Shown here one piece after another: positions 34,751-47,689 of a stretch of 64,000 bases of DNA. The notes under the pieces were generated by a model. That model was not told the origin of the DNA and made no database searches. It saw only the letters and a program-made list of their open reading frames with translations. Both the position numbers and the translations under genes were made by a program. Where the stretch lies: NCBI GenBank assembly GCA_015680685.1, contig MNCI01004792.1, forward strand, positions 646,558 to 710,557, in the 5' to 3' direction. The DNA comes from Gnetum montanum (Eukaryota; Streptophyta; Gnetopsida; Gnetales; Gnetaceae). Positions within the stretch are counted from its first letter, which is position 1; the number at the start of each line of letters is the position of its first letter.

Positions 34751-37157
34751 TATAGTGACCAAAAATGTCAATGGCTAGAACACCAAGAGGTTGTCGAGTG
34801 AATAGTTTAACCCCATATTCGTGCGAGGGCCATGCTAGGGAAAATGGAAGCATGGTGCCTTGAATGGTCTGGTCGATTAGATAGGGACTTAGTCGATGTA
34901 TCTTAACCTTACCTAAATATTTGTTTTAGAAGCAAGATATGCAAGATGAATCAATGATCAATAAATGCAAGATAGCGAAAATAGTGCGAAACAACCATTA
35001 TAATGAGGAAATAGCAAAATGAACTCGGGTGAGAAAATGCACCACCCCAAGGTCATGGATTTGATTCTTTGCCTCATTTGAAAGGTGTACAATAGGTTAT
35101 GCAACACCGGATAGACACTACTTATAAGGAGCGGTATAGTCATATCTCTTCTGCTTGCCGTTAATCTATTTGCTAGGATGTCAAAATCCTTAACTTACAA
35201 AACGATGTTTGGAGCCAACCAGAGAACTCAAAGATAACTATAATGCTCAAGGAAATGCCAACTATGCCTTTTGAAAACCAACTTGAAAGCCAACTGCAAC
35301 AAAAGCCAACCAAATTTTCTTGCTAACAACCCAAATTTTTTGCCAACCTGCAATATTTTTCTTTTTCCAACCCCTCAAGCATTGTTTTCCAGGGTTTTTA
35401 TAGGGCTAGAAGTAGGAAAGAAATGTGGCCTAGATGCCACGTGTCTTAGACCCCACAAGATGCCATCATGTTTGTAGCATGTAGGTGGGTGATGCTGGAT
35501 ATGAACTTTGCTACGCTGTGACTATACCACCAAAATTGCATGTGCCGAGATCCACTGTGCTAACAATATGAGCAAAATGCAGGTTATGCTTTGGCACTAT
35601 GTCACCCCTGCCTTTATAAGTAGGATCAAGCATAGAAAAAATATTTTGGGAGCTGACTAGGAGGATGTGAAGTGGAGTGAAATTGCTGATTCTACCAAGG
35701 AGATGCTAGGATGAGAAGGATTATTTTCCATGAGTTCTAGAACTGCTTGAAGGTGTCTTGATGCTTCCATGCTAGTGTTGCATTACTCACGTTGTTAATC
35801 ACATTGATGTGGCGTAAGTAGCTACTTGCTATGTTGTGCTACACTATGTAGCATGACTAAAATTTGTATTGGAGTTGAAAAGTATTTATCTAAGGTTTAG
35901 TCATGCTAACAATTACAACTTTTGTATTTTATGTGGGAGAGATTTTGAACTTGTGGAACTCATGTCTAAAACACTTGTTGCTTTTGCATCGTTGCTACGC
36001 TGTGCTACGCTATGTAGCGTAGCACAGTGTAACGGCTAGCATATCGTGCATCTTTGTGTGCCAAACTATTTTGCTCATCCAAAGCACTTTTGGAAACTCC
36101 TAGCATAGTTTCTAGTTAGATTGTCAGTCAAGTCAATTGTCCAGTTGGGCAGGCTAGAGAGTCCATTGGGCTTGTCAGCTCTAGACATAGAAAACTTGCT
36201 AGACTGGACAGTCCAACCTTATTACCTACATTTCCCTACTGAACTATCATGACGCTACACTTGTGGAAGTCCTTTGCCTAAATTCCAAGACCTTGCTGGA
36301 GCATGAGGATCCTAAAATTTTATGGTGTTTCACTCGTCCCTCTTTGTCGACATCTGGAGGATCCATCCAATAGATGTCAACAAAGAATACAAAACACCAT
36401 GAAGGAAAATTCACCAACATCATTCTCCGGTGGGTGCTCAGATGTCTCTTTGCAGTTCTTGGGAGTAATAGGATAGTTATGCAGAGGAAAGGAGAGAAGG
36501 GTGGACTTGAGGGGATAGGTTCAGGAAAAGGAAAGATGAAATGTAGTGTGGTCCCACATCGGAGTGTTTGTGAGGGAATTAGCATGTGTAAACACATTTC
36601 TTTTGCTAGCTTTTGACCTCTCATCAAAATGCTTGAAGAGGGTCATTGTAAAATAGCTAGTGTGCCATTTGCTTTAGGCACACACTCTTTTTAATTTATT
36701 TTTTATTTTTTTGTTTTTTGTTTTGTCATGCTTTTGCGCTTTTCTTTATGTTGTTTATCCATGTTCATTTTCAAACAAGCTTGTTGTTGTAGGACAGGTT
36801 TTTTCTCCCGGAGATGAGTTGTGTTACATCCATATGGGGTTTTGACCTACTTACAAATGCTTCCCATGCGGCAAGTTGTGTTACGCATGTCATGGACTTT
36901 GCGATTGAGCATATGGGAGGGCTTTACATGCTTCAAGAAAGCTTGTGAAAGGGATGTGAAAAGGGAAACTGCGGGTGTAAGAAATAAGATGATGAAGGCT
37001 TAAAAGGATGGGCAGGATGTGCACTCCAAGAAGCCAAGCTAGTTAGAGAAGTCACCTCCGAATGATGTGGTTTCATATCCCCCTAGCAAAATGCATCTTT
37101 GACCGATGTCATCTCGGCCCATATCCTGCAAGTGCAATAGAAAGTAGATCAGAGATG
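34751..37157 (-). mobile_element. LTR C, minus orientation, partial; no internal region attached
   Basis: Starts (as the LTR 3' end on the minus strand) with GGTCACTATAG, matching the other ends, then the conserved block with GGGCCATGCTAGG and GACTTAGTCGAT-like words. The palindrome TGTGCTACGCTA-TG-TAGCGTAGCACA (36001-36026) and a region at 36790-37040 align with LTR A near 15880-16110. It runs without a gap into the end of LTR D at 37158, which suggests that copy III inserted into this older LTR. Confidence 0.6.
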
Positions 37158-38885
37158 TGTAGCAACCAAAAATTTCGATGGCTGGAAAACACTGAGGGGT
37201 TGTTGGGTGTGATAGTTTTGATCTCGTACCCACGGGAGGGCCATGCTAGGAGTGTGTGCGGATACAGGGTGCCCTGAATAGTCTGGTCGATTAGATAGGA
37301 ACTTACGTTGGTGTCAATATAGCCTTTTGTGACATATAACTTTGAAACAAAATGGAAATGCGAAATAATGCTTGAAAGTAAATAAAGCAAGAAATGCGAC
37401 AACAATACGAAGTAATGCTTGAAAGTGAATAAAATAGAAAACAAATAATGCAATCGGGATAGCAGGAAAGAAATAAAGTAAAGTGTAGTTAGAAATATTC
37501 ACCACTCCAAAGCTACAGATTTGCTCTGTCAGGGTGGATACAATCGGTTGCACAACGTGATGGAGTGCAGAGATCCTAAGAGTGACTAGGAAGTGTCAAG
37601 AAAAGCAAGTGGTGCGCTTTAGGGCAGACTTAGGTGTTGATAATGTATGGCTTCTACCAAGGTGGTAGAAAGGAAAAATAGAATGGAATGTCAGCCAGGG
37701 ATGCTCACTATTCAGAATGTCGAATAGAGAGCTTACAATGCTCCATTTTGTGATGTGTGCAAAAGGGAGGTTGAATCCTAGAGAGAATTCCAAGGAAATG
37801 CCAAGTCAAGGAGTCGGGGAGAATTCCTTTACTCTTTTTTTAAATATTATTTTTATTCAAAGTTTTGAACTCAGAGATTGTCCCTTTTTTTTGGGGTGTT
37901 TCATTGGCCCCTCTTTGTTGACGTCTGTAGAACAAGCTTGATAGATGTCGGCAAAGAATATGAAACACCACAACAAGTGAAATGCTAAGGTTGTCACATG
38001 GTGAGTGCTGAGACGTTGCTTGGCCGCACTTCAGAGTGTTTCATTGGTTTTGCAGAGGTTAAGGCAGAGAGAAAAGATGATGTTTAGTAGAGTCCCTCAT
38101 CAGAGTGCTCTAAGGATCTTGTTTGCGTTTTCATCTTTGGCTAGTGCTATTCTTCAACCTCTTGTAGGTAGGTACCTCCTTCATAGGATGAGTTGCGTTA
38201 CATCCATGAAGGGTTTTGACTTGCTTACAGATACCTTCCATACGAAGATTTTTGTTACATATGTTCTTGAGTTTGCATTCTCAAATAGCCATGTTAGTTG
38301 AGGCACTCACTTCATGGTGTTGTTAGCATTTTTTGCTATAGTGAGATGCATCTGTGGGGACAAGGTCTTGCTAGCTGCTGGCATTGTTGTTACTCTTAGG
38401 CAGCATCGCTAGTGTGAGATGCCCAAAGTAGGAAGGACAACAGCAGTGTTGGCAGCATGGAGGAGCCGACCTTGAAGGTGCCAGGAGCTATTGTGGGTGC
38501 AGATGCTCTGGAATCCTTACTAGGGGCTTGCATTCCAGGTTTAGCTATGGGAGCAATTGCCACATAGCTAACGTTGTGAAAGTCTAGGCATTGGTAGGGA
38601 GCTAGAGTAACTATATTGTGGCTGGGCCACAATGCTATTGGCATTCCAGATGTGGGAGCTAGCCCAAGAACCACCATCAGCACAATGGGCCATGGTGACG
38701 GTAGGTTTGAAGGGCATCTTCAAAGGGTCAACCTGATGCTAAGGGTGGCAACATTGCGTGTGTCCTAGACTACGTTCTTAGTGTGTCGTGAACAGCATTC
38801 TAGGGCTACAGTGTCCCACCCACATGTTAGTATTGCGCCCACTCATTTGATGTGTATCTAGTGTTGGTGTATGCTGGGGATGCGA
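37158..38885 (-). mobile_element. LTR D and 3' non-coding segment of copy III
   Basis: On the minus strand ends GGTTGCTACA at 37158. Shares with LTRs C, E and F the block with AATATAGCCTTTTG-like words and AAATAATGCTTGAAAGTAAA (37360s). Contains the conserved hairpin ATTGTGGC-TGG-GCCACAAT at 38615-38633. The 5' boundary is probably near 38375. Confidence 0.65.
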
Positions 38886-39395
38886 CACGAACCCAATTTA
38901 AGGTCTTGGTAGATTATGTGCTGGTTTAAGGTCCCAATGGACCGCTGTGCTAGTTTAAGGTCCCAGTAGACCATACATGCCAGTTTACCGTCGTAGCAAA
39001 CGTGTTATGCTAGTTTATAGTCATAGTGGACTAACAGTGGCAATTTCACGTCATAGCATATAGTTGCCACCAGTTTTATGCCGTAGCGGTCATTGCTCGA
39101 TGCTGCTAGTTTATCGTCATTGCGGACGCTGCTCGATGGTATTGCTAGTTTATTGTCATAGTGGACAGTTACCACTAGTTTTACGCCATAGTGGGTGTTG
39201 CTCAATGCCGCTAGTTTATTGTCATTGCAGACGCTACTCGATGCTATTTCCAGTTTATCATCATAGCGGACGATTGCTGCAAATTTTACGTTGTAGTGGG
39301 CGCTGCTCAATGCTGCTAGTTTATTGTCATTGTAGATACTTCTTGATGTTGTTTCCAATTTATCATCATAGCGAATGGTGCTTGTTAGTGCCGTC
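38886..39395 (-). repeat. Junction micro-hairpin array after pol, copy III
   Basis: About fifteen units. In plus-strand reading TTTA is followed by stems GGTC/GACC (38918, 38957), AGTC/GACT (39018), CGTC/GACG (39115) and TGTC/GACA (39155), each with a 6-nt loop. Most remaining units differ only by G-T wobbles or one mismatch. All four possible pairs occur at the outer stem position. Confidence 0.85.
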
Positions 39396-39400
39396 ATGCT

Positions 39401-42400
39401 TCACACATGGTATGGCTTGAGGTACGAGTGATTCATCAGGTTGGTGAACTCGTTGTCATCCATGTCTGCTAGTTTGAAGTCTCCATTTCTGAAGGCTTTG
39501 GTGGCCACATAAGGACCTTTCCAATTGGCTAAGAACTTGCTCACATGCTCATGGATGGCCTTGAGGTTGAGGTCTCCCTTCTGCACTAGTCATTAATGCA
39601 AGTTTGCATGGTGCTTCTCCTGCTACTTGCTCTGGTAGCACTCGATGCGTTTCAGCGTTTGTGTGCACTCTTCCTCCACTGAGTCGAGGTCGACAGTTCA
39701 CCACTCACTATTATGGGCTTCGTACATGGCGTCCGTGAGGATCATCCGAAGTGAGGGTACCTGCAACTCAAAAGGCAATAGAGCTTCAAATCTGTAAATA
39801 AGATTGTAAGGGGTCTTACATGTTGCAGTTTTGCATGTTGTTCGATAGGCCTAGAGGATATAGAGGATTTGCTTGTGCCATCGCCTTTTGCTATTGTTGA
39901 GCATCTACCTCAGCAAGTTGATGACAGACTTATTTGTAACCTCTGCCTACCCATTCTCCTATGGATAGTAAGGGGAAGAAAATTATTGTTTAATTCCTAG
40001 GTTGCTAGAGAAGGTTCGGGTTTCCATACTACTGAACTATGGCCTGTTTTCGGTCACAATAGTTATTGGAAGCCCAAACCTTGTCACAATGTTGTCGAGG
40101 ATGAAATAATAGATTTGCTGAGACGTCGTCTTCCTTAGGGGAATAGCTTCCACCCACTCCATGTAGGGCCAATAGTACCCTAAGCGTCTAATTTTGGCAG
40201 CCATAGCCCTGGGTGCTATGTGTCCACCGCACAACCCTTCATGAACTTCATTAACTATCTTCTGCGCTTACTCACCACCTATGCATGCTAGCAATATGCC
40301 GTCGTAGGAGAATCTACATAGGGCATTGTTCCCCATGAGCACATATTGCCAAGAATGCTTACAAATCACATATCTCTGGGTAGATATTAATCCTTCAGGG
40401 GGCTCTCCATGCTATAGATAAGCTTTAATGTTGGCATACCACTCTTGGGTATCCACAGGACTGATAGATGCCATGTATCCACAGGTTTGCTAAGGAATGT
40501 GATGGGATGTTTAATGCAAGGGTGGCTAAGGTGTTTGCTATGGTTTTCTTGTTGCATGGCATGTGTTGCACATTAGTGGTCACAAATTGTTTAAGTAGGG
40601 GTTTTTCTAGGTCGCAATAGCATTGCATGTGGGTAGCCTTGCAGGCGTAGACCTCGATGACTTGATTCACGACTAGTTATGAATCTCCTCAGATTGCTAG
40701 GTGTTGTATGCATAGCGCTTAGGTAGTTAAGAAGCCTCTGAGTAGCCCCTCATATTCTACCATGTTGTTGATGCAAGGGAACATCAATCAATAAGCAGAT
40801 GGATGCATTTTCCCAGAGGGGAACGTGATCGTGGAAGCGATGCTACTTCCTTGTGTGGTTGAGGCACCGTCGAAGTGTAAAGTGGCTTCAAAATGAGATG
40901 GGATGATGTTGATATTGTTGACGTATTCATCTAGGAACTCAAAGTCTATGTTTGCCTTGTCATTGACTGGCAAGGCCGTGAGTTGGGTGCTATGGCTTGG
41001 CCCTTTATTGACGATTGACTTACATAGCATAGGTCAAATTCTGCAGTTATCACTTTCCACCGGGCTATCTTGCTACTTTCGTATAGATTGTTGGTGATAT
41101 CCCAGAGTATATTGCTCTTACAAATGACATCGGTTGTACTACGGAATAGATAATGCTGCCACTTTTTTAGCACAAACACTAAGGCTAGGCAATTCTTCTC
41201 CACTTCATTGTATTTCGCCTCATATGCTACTAGTGCATGGCTCAAGTAATACACTGGTATCTCAGAACTGTTATCTCGCTTTTGACATAGCAGTGCTGAT
41301 ATGGATGTGTTGAATGTATCAAGGTATATGAAGAAGGGTTTGTTGCATTGTCAGGAGGTGCAAGAGTTCTTTCTTCAAGTTGTTGAACGCTTGTTGACAC
41401 TGGGTTGTCCATTCGAAGTCAACCCCCTTCTTTAGAAGATGTTTTCATGGGGTGTAACTTGTCAATCAACCTTTCTATAAACCTTCAAATGAATTACACT
41501 CTACCTTGTAAACCACATAACCCCTTAAGGTTGGTGGGAGGCACTAGATTGACGATGGCCTTGACTTTGTCGGGATCCACCCTTATTCCAACCTCTGATA
41601 CTATGAATCCTAACATGCGTTCGATTTTCACCCCGAAGACACATTTCTTAGGATTGAGACATAAATTATGCATTTGGCAACATTTTAGGACTACCCCTAG
41701 GTTGCGTGGGTGATCAGTGGCCTCCTTGGACTTAACTGCTATATCATCCACGTAGTCGTTTAATGTCCCTAGGATGTAGTTGCTGAAAATGTAAGTCATG
41801 GCTCATTGGTAGGTAGCTCCAGCATTTTTGAGCCCGAAAGACATCATGGTATAGCAGAAGGTCCCCCATGAGGTTGTCAAGGTGGTTGATAGCTGGTGCT
41901 CTGGGTTAATGTGGATTTTGTTGTACCCGGAGAAACCATCCATGAAGGATAGCATAGCATGGCTAGCCGTGGTGTCAATGAGCTGATCTATGCTCAGGAG
42001 TGGGAAGTTGTCTTTGATCATTTCCTTGTTCAAGTCTCAGAAGTCTATATAGATTCATATTCCTCTTGTTTTCTTTGAAACCACAACGATGTTGGATATC
42101 CACTCTGAATAGTCAACTGTGCAGATGAAACCTGCCTCGTATAGCTTAGTGATTTCATCCCTCACAGCTAGTGCGATTTTTGGCTTAACTTTGCGAGCTT
42201 ACTATTTAAATATCTTTACATGTGGATATAAGATGATGTTGTGCTGAATTAGCCATGGGTCCAAACCCAACATGTCACTGTATGACCATGCAAAGACATT
42301 GATGTTGTCTTGTAAAACTTTGGCTATGTTTTTGTGCGTTTGCGCGTCTAGGAGGGAGCTGAGTTTCAATGCTTTCACCTCCCCCTTTAATGTGGTTATA

Positions 42401-42627
42401 GGAATCTTGACAAGAGGGTCTTTGGTTACATCCCTGACCTCTAAGTCTAGGGCTTGGACTAGATGCTTGGGCCAATCTGGGGATGCCTCTAAGGCCGCTA
42501 TGGTGCTAGTTGTGGTCGGCCCCCAGTCGATCATGTCAGGGTTCAACTATCTCGCGAGCTTGTCCAATGGCCTCGTTAGTGTTAAAGGCATGGAAAGGTC
42601 ACGAGGAATTTTCATCTTTTTCTTGAC
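39401..42627 (-). pseudogene. Copy III pol: RT, two RNase H domains, integrase with internal deletion
   Basis: Starts at 42627 opposite a degenerate GGAAG (aligned with the CAG of other copies). Open pieces: 42546-42202 pre-RT (LKLSSLLDAQ, FAWSYSDMLGLDP), 42033-41803 and 41799-41494 RT (SFMDGFSGYNKI, TTSWGTFCYTMMSF, NDYVDDIAVKSKE), 41254-40946 Ty3 RNase H running into LHFDGASTTQGSS of the second RNase H (40860s), 40670-40425 the rest of it. In integrase, [13 protein letters not shown] is followed directly by [12 protein letters not shown] at about 40160: the second half of the zinc-binding region and the first catalytic Asp segment (WGLDLIGP in copy II) are deleted. The DNGP block reads TENRP. 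Ends LKPYHV. Confidence 0.88.
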
Positions 42628-42739
42628 CTTCCATTATAAGATAAAAGCTTGATTAAGAGGCATTCGTTGGCAAGAATTATGTGTAACGAGAATTTGCAAA
42701 GTAATGATGCGATGCAACTTGTGAAGTGCAATAATGTAA

Positions 42740-42870
42740 AGGTTGCGAGTTTGCCAAGTTAGGGCCATGGTGGACCACCAAGGCACAAGTGTGTAGGACT
42801 ACTGTCATAAGATGTGGAGTTGTATGAATGTCAATATGCAATTGCCAAACTGCTAGTTTAATGTCATTTC
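42740..42870 (-). repeat. Remnant junction repeats between pol and accessory gene, copy III
   Basis: GGCCATGGTGGACC near 42763 and TTTAATGTCATTTC near 42855 are recognisable units; the array is much shorter than in copies I and IV. Confidence 0.5.
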
Positions 42871-43048
42871 AAATTGCCAATCACAACATGCAAAATCTTG
42901 ACAAGTAAGATAATTAGTGTGCAAAATAAGAAATTGCGAGTATGAGAAGTATCGAGTCGCCAGTGAAAAAATGGAAACATGAAACCATTAAGAAATGCAA
43001 CACTACCCAGTGGAAGAGGAGGTGGCAAGTTTTCTTTCTCTTATGGCC

Positions 43049-43056
43049 ATAAATAG
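43049..43056 (+). promoter_or_regulatory. TATA box of the copy III accessory gene
   Basis: ATAAATAG within CCATAAATAGGGGTTAG, 147 bp upstream of the exon 1 ATG at 43203. Copy IV has CTATAAATAGGGGTTTA at the same relative place. Confidence 0.7.
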
Positions 43057-43202
43057 GGGTTAGACCCTAGCAATTTCACCATTTTTATCGTAAGAGCGTA
43101 GAACACTCATCGAAGCACTAGGCAATTTCGGAGCATGAAGCAATTGTGTTCATAAGCAAGAAAAATTTCTACGATGAAGGGAGTAAATCTACAAGAAGGA
43201 CC

Positions 43203-46200
43203 ATGGCTCCTAAGATCCATTTGGTGCTTGCAAAGTTTGAGAGGTGAAGAAGACCCTGGGGTGTGCACCACAAGTGTGCATTGCGGTGCGGCAGAGCACA
43301 CTGTTAACCCAATAAGTTACTCTACCTTTTTTTCCTTTCTTTTTGTTGCGCTTTCTATCATTCTCTGCTCTTGTTTTGCATTCTATTTGTTTGCATCCAT
43401 TTTCTGGTTATCTACATTTTCTGTGGTTGCATCATTTTGGCTTTTGCCCCACCGCGGTTGTTGTTTTGGCCGTGGCAGATGTGTAATCATTGCATCATGA
43501 CTGCATGCAAGGCCGCTAAAGCTGCCACCACCATAGTTGTTACAACCACGGAGGCTAGGGCAGTTTAAGTTGCTTGAACTTAGCATGCTACAACATAAAA
43601 CCCTTGAGGAGGCTCAGCCATGGTGGTGATGTGGCAACAAGACACGTGTTTTGTTAGGCCATGTCGTCAATTATTTTGCTGCTACGCTAGGTCGTTTGCA
43701 TGCTCCTGCTATGCTACGTGCGGTGGAGGGTTATGCTATGCTATATGTAGGGGCTATTAGACATTGTTATGTTGTACATGTACTACGTTTAAGTGTGATG
43801 CTAATTTTTGTTGACTGCATTATTCAGGGTGGGAACAAGGTCCTGGCTAATCGTTTTGGACATTAGCGGGGTCTTATGCCATGTGAGTAGACCTGTCACC
43901 AATGCTCCCCCTCCCTAGATTCATTTGGGAGATTGAGTGATTTGGTTTAGGAAAGGGGCACAAGACTTCTTGCAATTCCTTCTCAACTACTTTAGTGTGA
44001 TTGTTTGGTCTTCCCTAAAGGAGATGAAGTAATCCGGCATAGTAGAAGCCATGCTACCAAGGGCAAGTTGGGGCATCCTGAGATATTTTTCTGACAAGGC
44101 AGTCATGGGCAGGTAGGGAGGAGGACCTAGCCAACACTCAACAAGGTTGAGGTGTTTAGCCTAGATCTGGGACATGCTAGAATTCAACTACTATCATAAG
44201 TATAACACGTTGTTTCTTGCTCGTGACATGGCGACGTACTCGTGACATGGCGACGTACTTCTAGAACCCACAACGGATCATCTATTGTGCTAATGGGTGA
44301 GTTTTACATCTTTTCTTTGCCTCGTTGTGTAATGCTGGTCATATTGATCGAAGGTTTTAAGAGTGTATGTTCATCACTGGGTTTCACATTGATAATGACA
44401 GGGTTCATGACCAACCGGACCTGCTAACTATAGTGCAGCTAGCCTTACCGGAGTTTGCTTCTGCCTAGAACCTGTGGGTAGGTGTGATTGGTCAGTGCAG
44501 GGGTGAATACCATACCTATCTACGCATGCTCTACCTTCTATACAATTAGTGTAGGGACAAGGATTGGCTAGATAAGAAGTGGAAAGAACCCTTAAAATAG
44601 GTCATGGTTGAAGAGGTTTTGATTGAACTCCCACTATTCTTGTTACCATATAGACCTGGTGGGTGAAAAGGCAGGTGTCACCTGCTTAAGTGTTTTCGTA
44701 ATCTTTGCGTTCTCTGCAGTGTTATGTTAAGTGCATTTTTTTAAAAAATTGTTGCATGGGTGAAGAAACCTCGCGAGGTGATGGTGGTAACTGCCGAGAG
44801 GCAAGGGGCAAACATCTACCTCAAATACTATGAAGTAACAGTGAGTCAGAGCTGGTTAGAGCGAGGAGCCTGAGACTCCTTGCTTGAGAAGGTCTGAAAG
44901 GTGGGGCTTATGAATTTTTTCATGGCTCCAAATTCAAGTGTCTTTACCACTAAGATGCTTTCCTTGGTCAACTCTTTCTCTGGGAAGGTAGGACATTTTC
45001 ACACATATGTGCAGGGTGTGTGGGTGGTCATTGAAATTGATGACCAGCTGTTTGCGAATCTATTCAGCATTCCTATTGATGGCACCTCCGTAGTGTCAAA
45101 GGACAAGCAAGAGTTAACCCTACAGAAGTAGCATATCAAGGAGTGACTAAGGCCCACCAAGGAGCGAAAGGGGTTCCCCATGGAAAAGCTTAATAAAGGC
45201 CTTGCCATGGGGATTTACCCAGTCTTTCGTGCTCGCACATTCCCCCAACTACTCACCCAAGGGAAGGTCCTAGGGCTTGAGTAGGCCTGGGTAATGTGGG
45301 AGGTTATGGAAGAAGGGGCCCGTTACAACTAGGCCAGTTTCCTATGTAGTGGCTTGCATGCTGAGATTTTGGGGCTCCGTGAGCAAATGGAGTCCCACTC
45401 TAACATACACTATGCCTTCTACATATGCTATCTGAAGCGCTTCACGGAGTTCCTAGTGGTCCAGGAGGATGGTGTTTGGACCGAGCAAGATCGCAACCAG
45501 ATTCCTAGACCATGGATTTGCTAGATCCTCCAAACCATGCGAGCCTAGGATCCCCCAAAAATGGTCGAAGAGTCATTTTCTGTGACGACTAAAAGTTTGA
45601 TAGTTCACAGCGTTCGTGGCCAGGACAACGTGGGAGATATGCCCCCTGTTGTAACCATTAGCACAACATGGGATGAACATCTTATAGCTAAGACTATGCC
45701 CAAGGAGTTGTAAAGGAAGAGACCTCCCCCAGCAAGTAAAACACTTCACGAAGAGGGGGGACAAAGATTGTGGCTCAAGCTGTAGACAATGCAACCCCCC
45801 ATTGGTAAGCATTTTTTATGTAATGCTTACTTTGCTATAATTTGCGATGGTATGCTGCACTAGACAGTGTAGCGTAGCATAGCACCTATTTTGAGCCAGC
45901 TTGTTTTGGATTGACACGAACATGCCTTTTCTTTGCTTAGCATAGGAAGAAGAATATGAAGAAGAAGGAGATGAGGAAGTGTCAGCCCTTAGGATGGGGG
46001 TGATGAATAAAGACATGGAGGCTCTAATCTTGGACAAAAGGGCCCTAGTTAGGAATAAGGAAACTCCTATCTCTGGGGTAGGGGCTCTTGTCATTAGGTA
46101 GCCTCTTCCTATGGATGAAGGGGCACCTCACTTGAATAACACCAGTGCATGAGGAAGCGACTTGTATGGATCTGGCAGGGCCCTCCACCAAGGCTACCAT

Positions 46201-47605
46201 GATCATCTTGCCGCAGTGAGAAGAAAAAATGCAGTTGGGCATGGGTGAGTTAGCGGGACGTCTGCCTTATCATAGTCCATTTTTTCCATTTTTGACATGC
46301 TTAACCATGTAACAAGTGTTACTGTTGATGCCACGGGACCTCCTCTGATTCACAAAAAGTCGTCGGCCAAGGTCCCTAACAAGTTTACATTCGTGTAGGG
46401 ACTCGTTTACAACATGATCGGACACCTTTAGTAGGCAAACCCTGGCATGGATAAGTGGATGTATTAAATAATCCTATGTTGTTGTGCTAAATTTTTTTTA
46501 ATTTGTTGGTTTTGCGATGCTAATGCCATTGCTTCATTCCCCATGTTGATGCAGCCTCTTGGCTCAAATGAAACTTGGCTCAACCTATGAAACTTGGCGT
46601 CATGCCTACACTCTCACCTGACATGACCTAGGTGCCTCATCTCGTGTTTGACGAGACTCACAAGTGCATCCTGCACTCGGCACGCTCTTTGTGGGAATGT
46701 AGGCAAACCAATGAGGACCTATGGAAACGGGCCCATAGGGCTGAGCAAAGAGAGGTTGAGCTAGTCGCTAAGGTGGGGAATCTTAGGTCGAGGGTCAACT
46801 TCCTCATAAACCATAAGCCTGACCCTGTCGATTGTCTTAAGGCTATGGATGATTATGCCAGGTTCTGGACTGTTGTTCATTAGAACGTCGAGTCTACGCC
46901 CAAGATAGTCAAGAAACAAATGCAGATGGAGTTGCTAGCCCAGAAGTGCCAAGACATGAAGGATATCAACGCCAAGGTTTTTGAATGGGGGAAAATCTAG
47001 AGGAACCACAAACATGTGTACAAGCTAGAGAATGACACCCATCGAAAATTGTATAAAGACATTGCTATGGAGGCATTCACGTATGAAGAATTCATGAATG
47101 CCATTGGTGCTTCTGAGGCCTTTTCTAAGTTTAAAGAGCAGGTGAAGGTTACAGACTCTCTTGACTTGCAAGTGGACCTTCCTATAGGAGAGACTGCAAC
47201 TACCTCCCTTTCCCCAGGGGCCTTAAAAGGGATGACTATGGAAAGGAAGAAAGCCATTGCTGCGAATGCTGAATCTAGCGACAATCGTTGGATGGACATC
47301 ACGATAGAGGAGATCTGGTGTTGCCTCAGGCTCAGCCTAGACCAGATACCCTTTGAGGCTGATGCAAGCCCCTCTCAAGTTAGTTGCTTTACTATGTAAA
47401 TGCTCATGCTATATTGTGGTTTTTGTTTGTTGCCCTAACTAATTACTCCATTCCGATGATGCAGACTCTAGATGAAGGTGCAAGGTCCGTAGGGGGAGGG
47501 AATGAAGAACCGGCACTAGCAGAAGGTGACATGGGGGGAGATAATGCACAAGCAGATAGAGTAGAGACGAATAGCGAGGATAGCGCACATAGTGACAACC
47601 CATGA
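43203..47605 (+). pseudogene. Copy III accessory gene: eight exons, most complete copy
   Basis: Proposed exons: 43203-43311, 43828-44296, 44402-44662, 44758-45804, 45941-46244, 46310-46449, 46555-47378, 47465-47605. Exon 2 is 469 nt, that is 450 plus a 19-bp tandem duplication at 44220-44257. It keeps LIVLDISGVLCHV (HAD motif I with Asp), DFLQFLLNYFSVIVWSSL and YNTLFLARDMATY; the family's DD pair reads RD. Exon 4 contains VVIEIDDQLFANLFSIP. Exon 5 is acidic. Exon 7 (824 nt, as in copy II) encodes LHSARSLWECRQTNEDLWK and a charged coiled coil, then FMNAIGASEAFSKFKEQVKV. Exon 8 gives an acidic tail ending SAHSDNP. AATAAA at 47690 is 85 nt past the stop. Stops and one frameshift remain, and the exon 1 donor is mutated (ATAAGT for GTAAGT). 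Gag-protease and pol III are on the opposite strand either side. Function unknown; a pseudo-phosphatase or protein-binding role is my inference. Confidence 0.78.
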
Positions 47606-47689
47606 CAGCATGGGGCTTTCTTTCTTGAAATTTTGTGAACATTGCAATTTTGAAATTTTTGCCAACAATTCCATTAGGTACAAATTTTG

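Noticed and set aside
38886-39420. Open frames of 118-130 codons on both strands with repeated Tyr/Asp/Lys/Leu blocks
   Set aside because: They are the tandem micro-hairpin array read in frame; a unit length near a multiple of three keeps the frame open. Not a protein.
43383-43586. Possible small protein near 43383-43586
   Set aside because: It lies within intron 1 of the copy III gene and is not conserved in copies II or IV.
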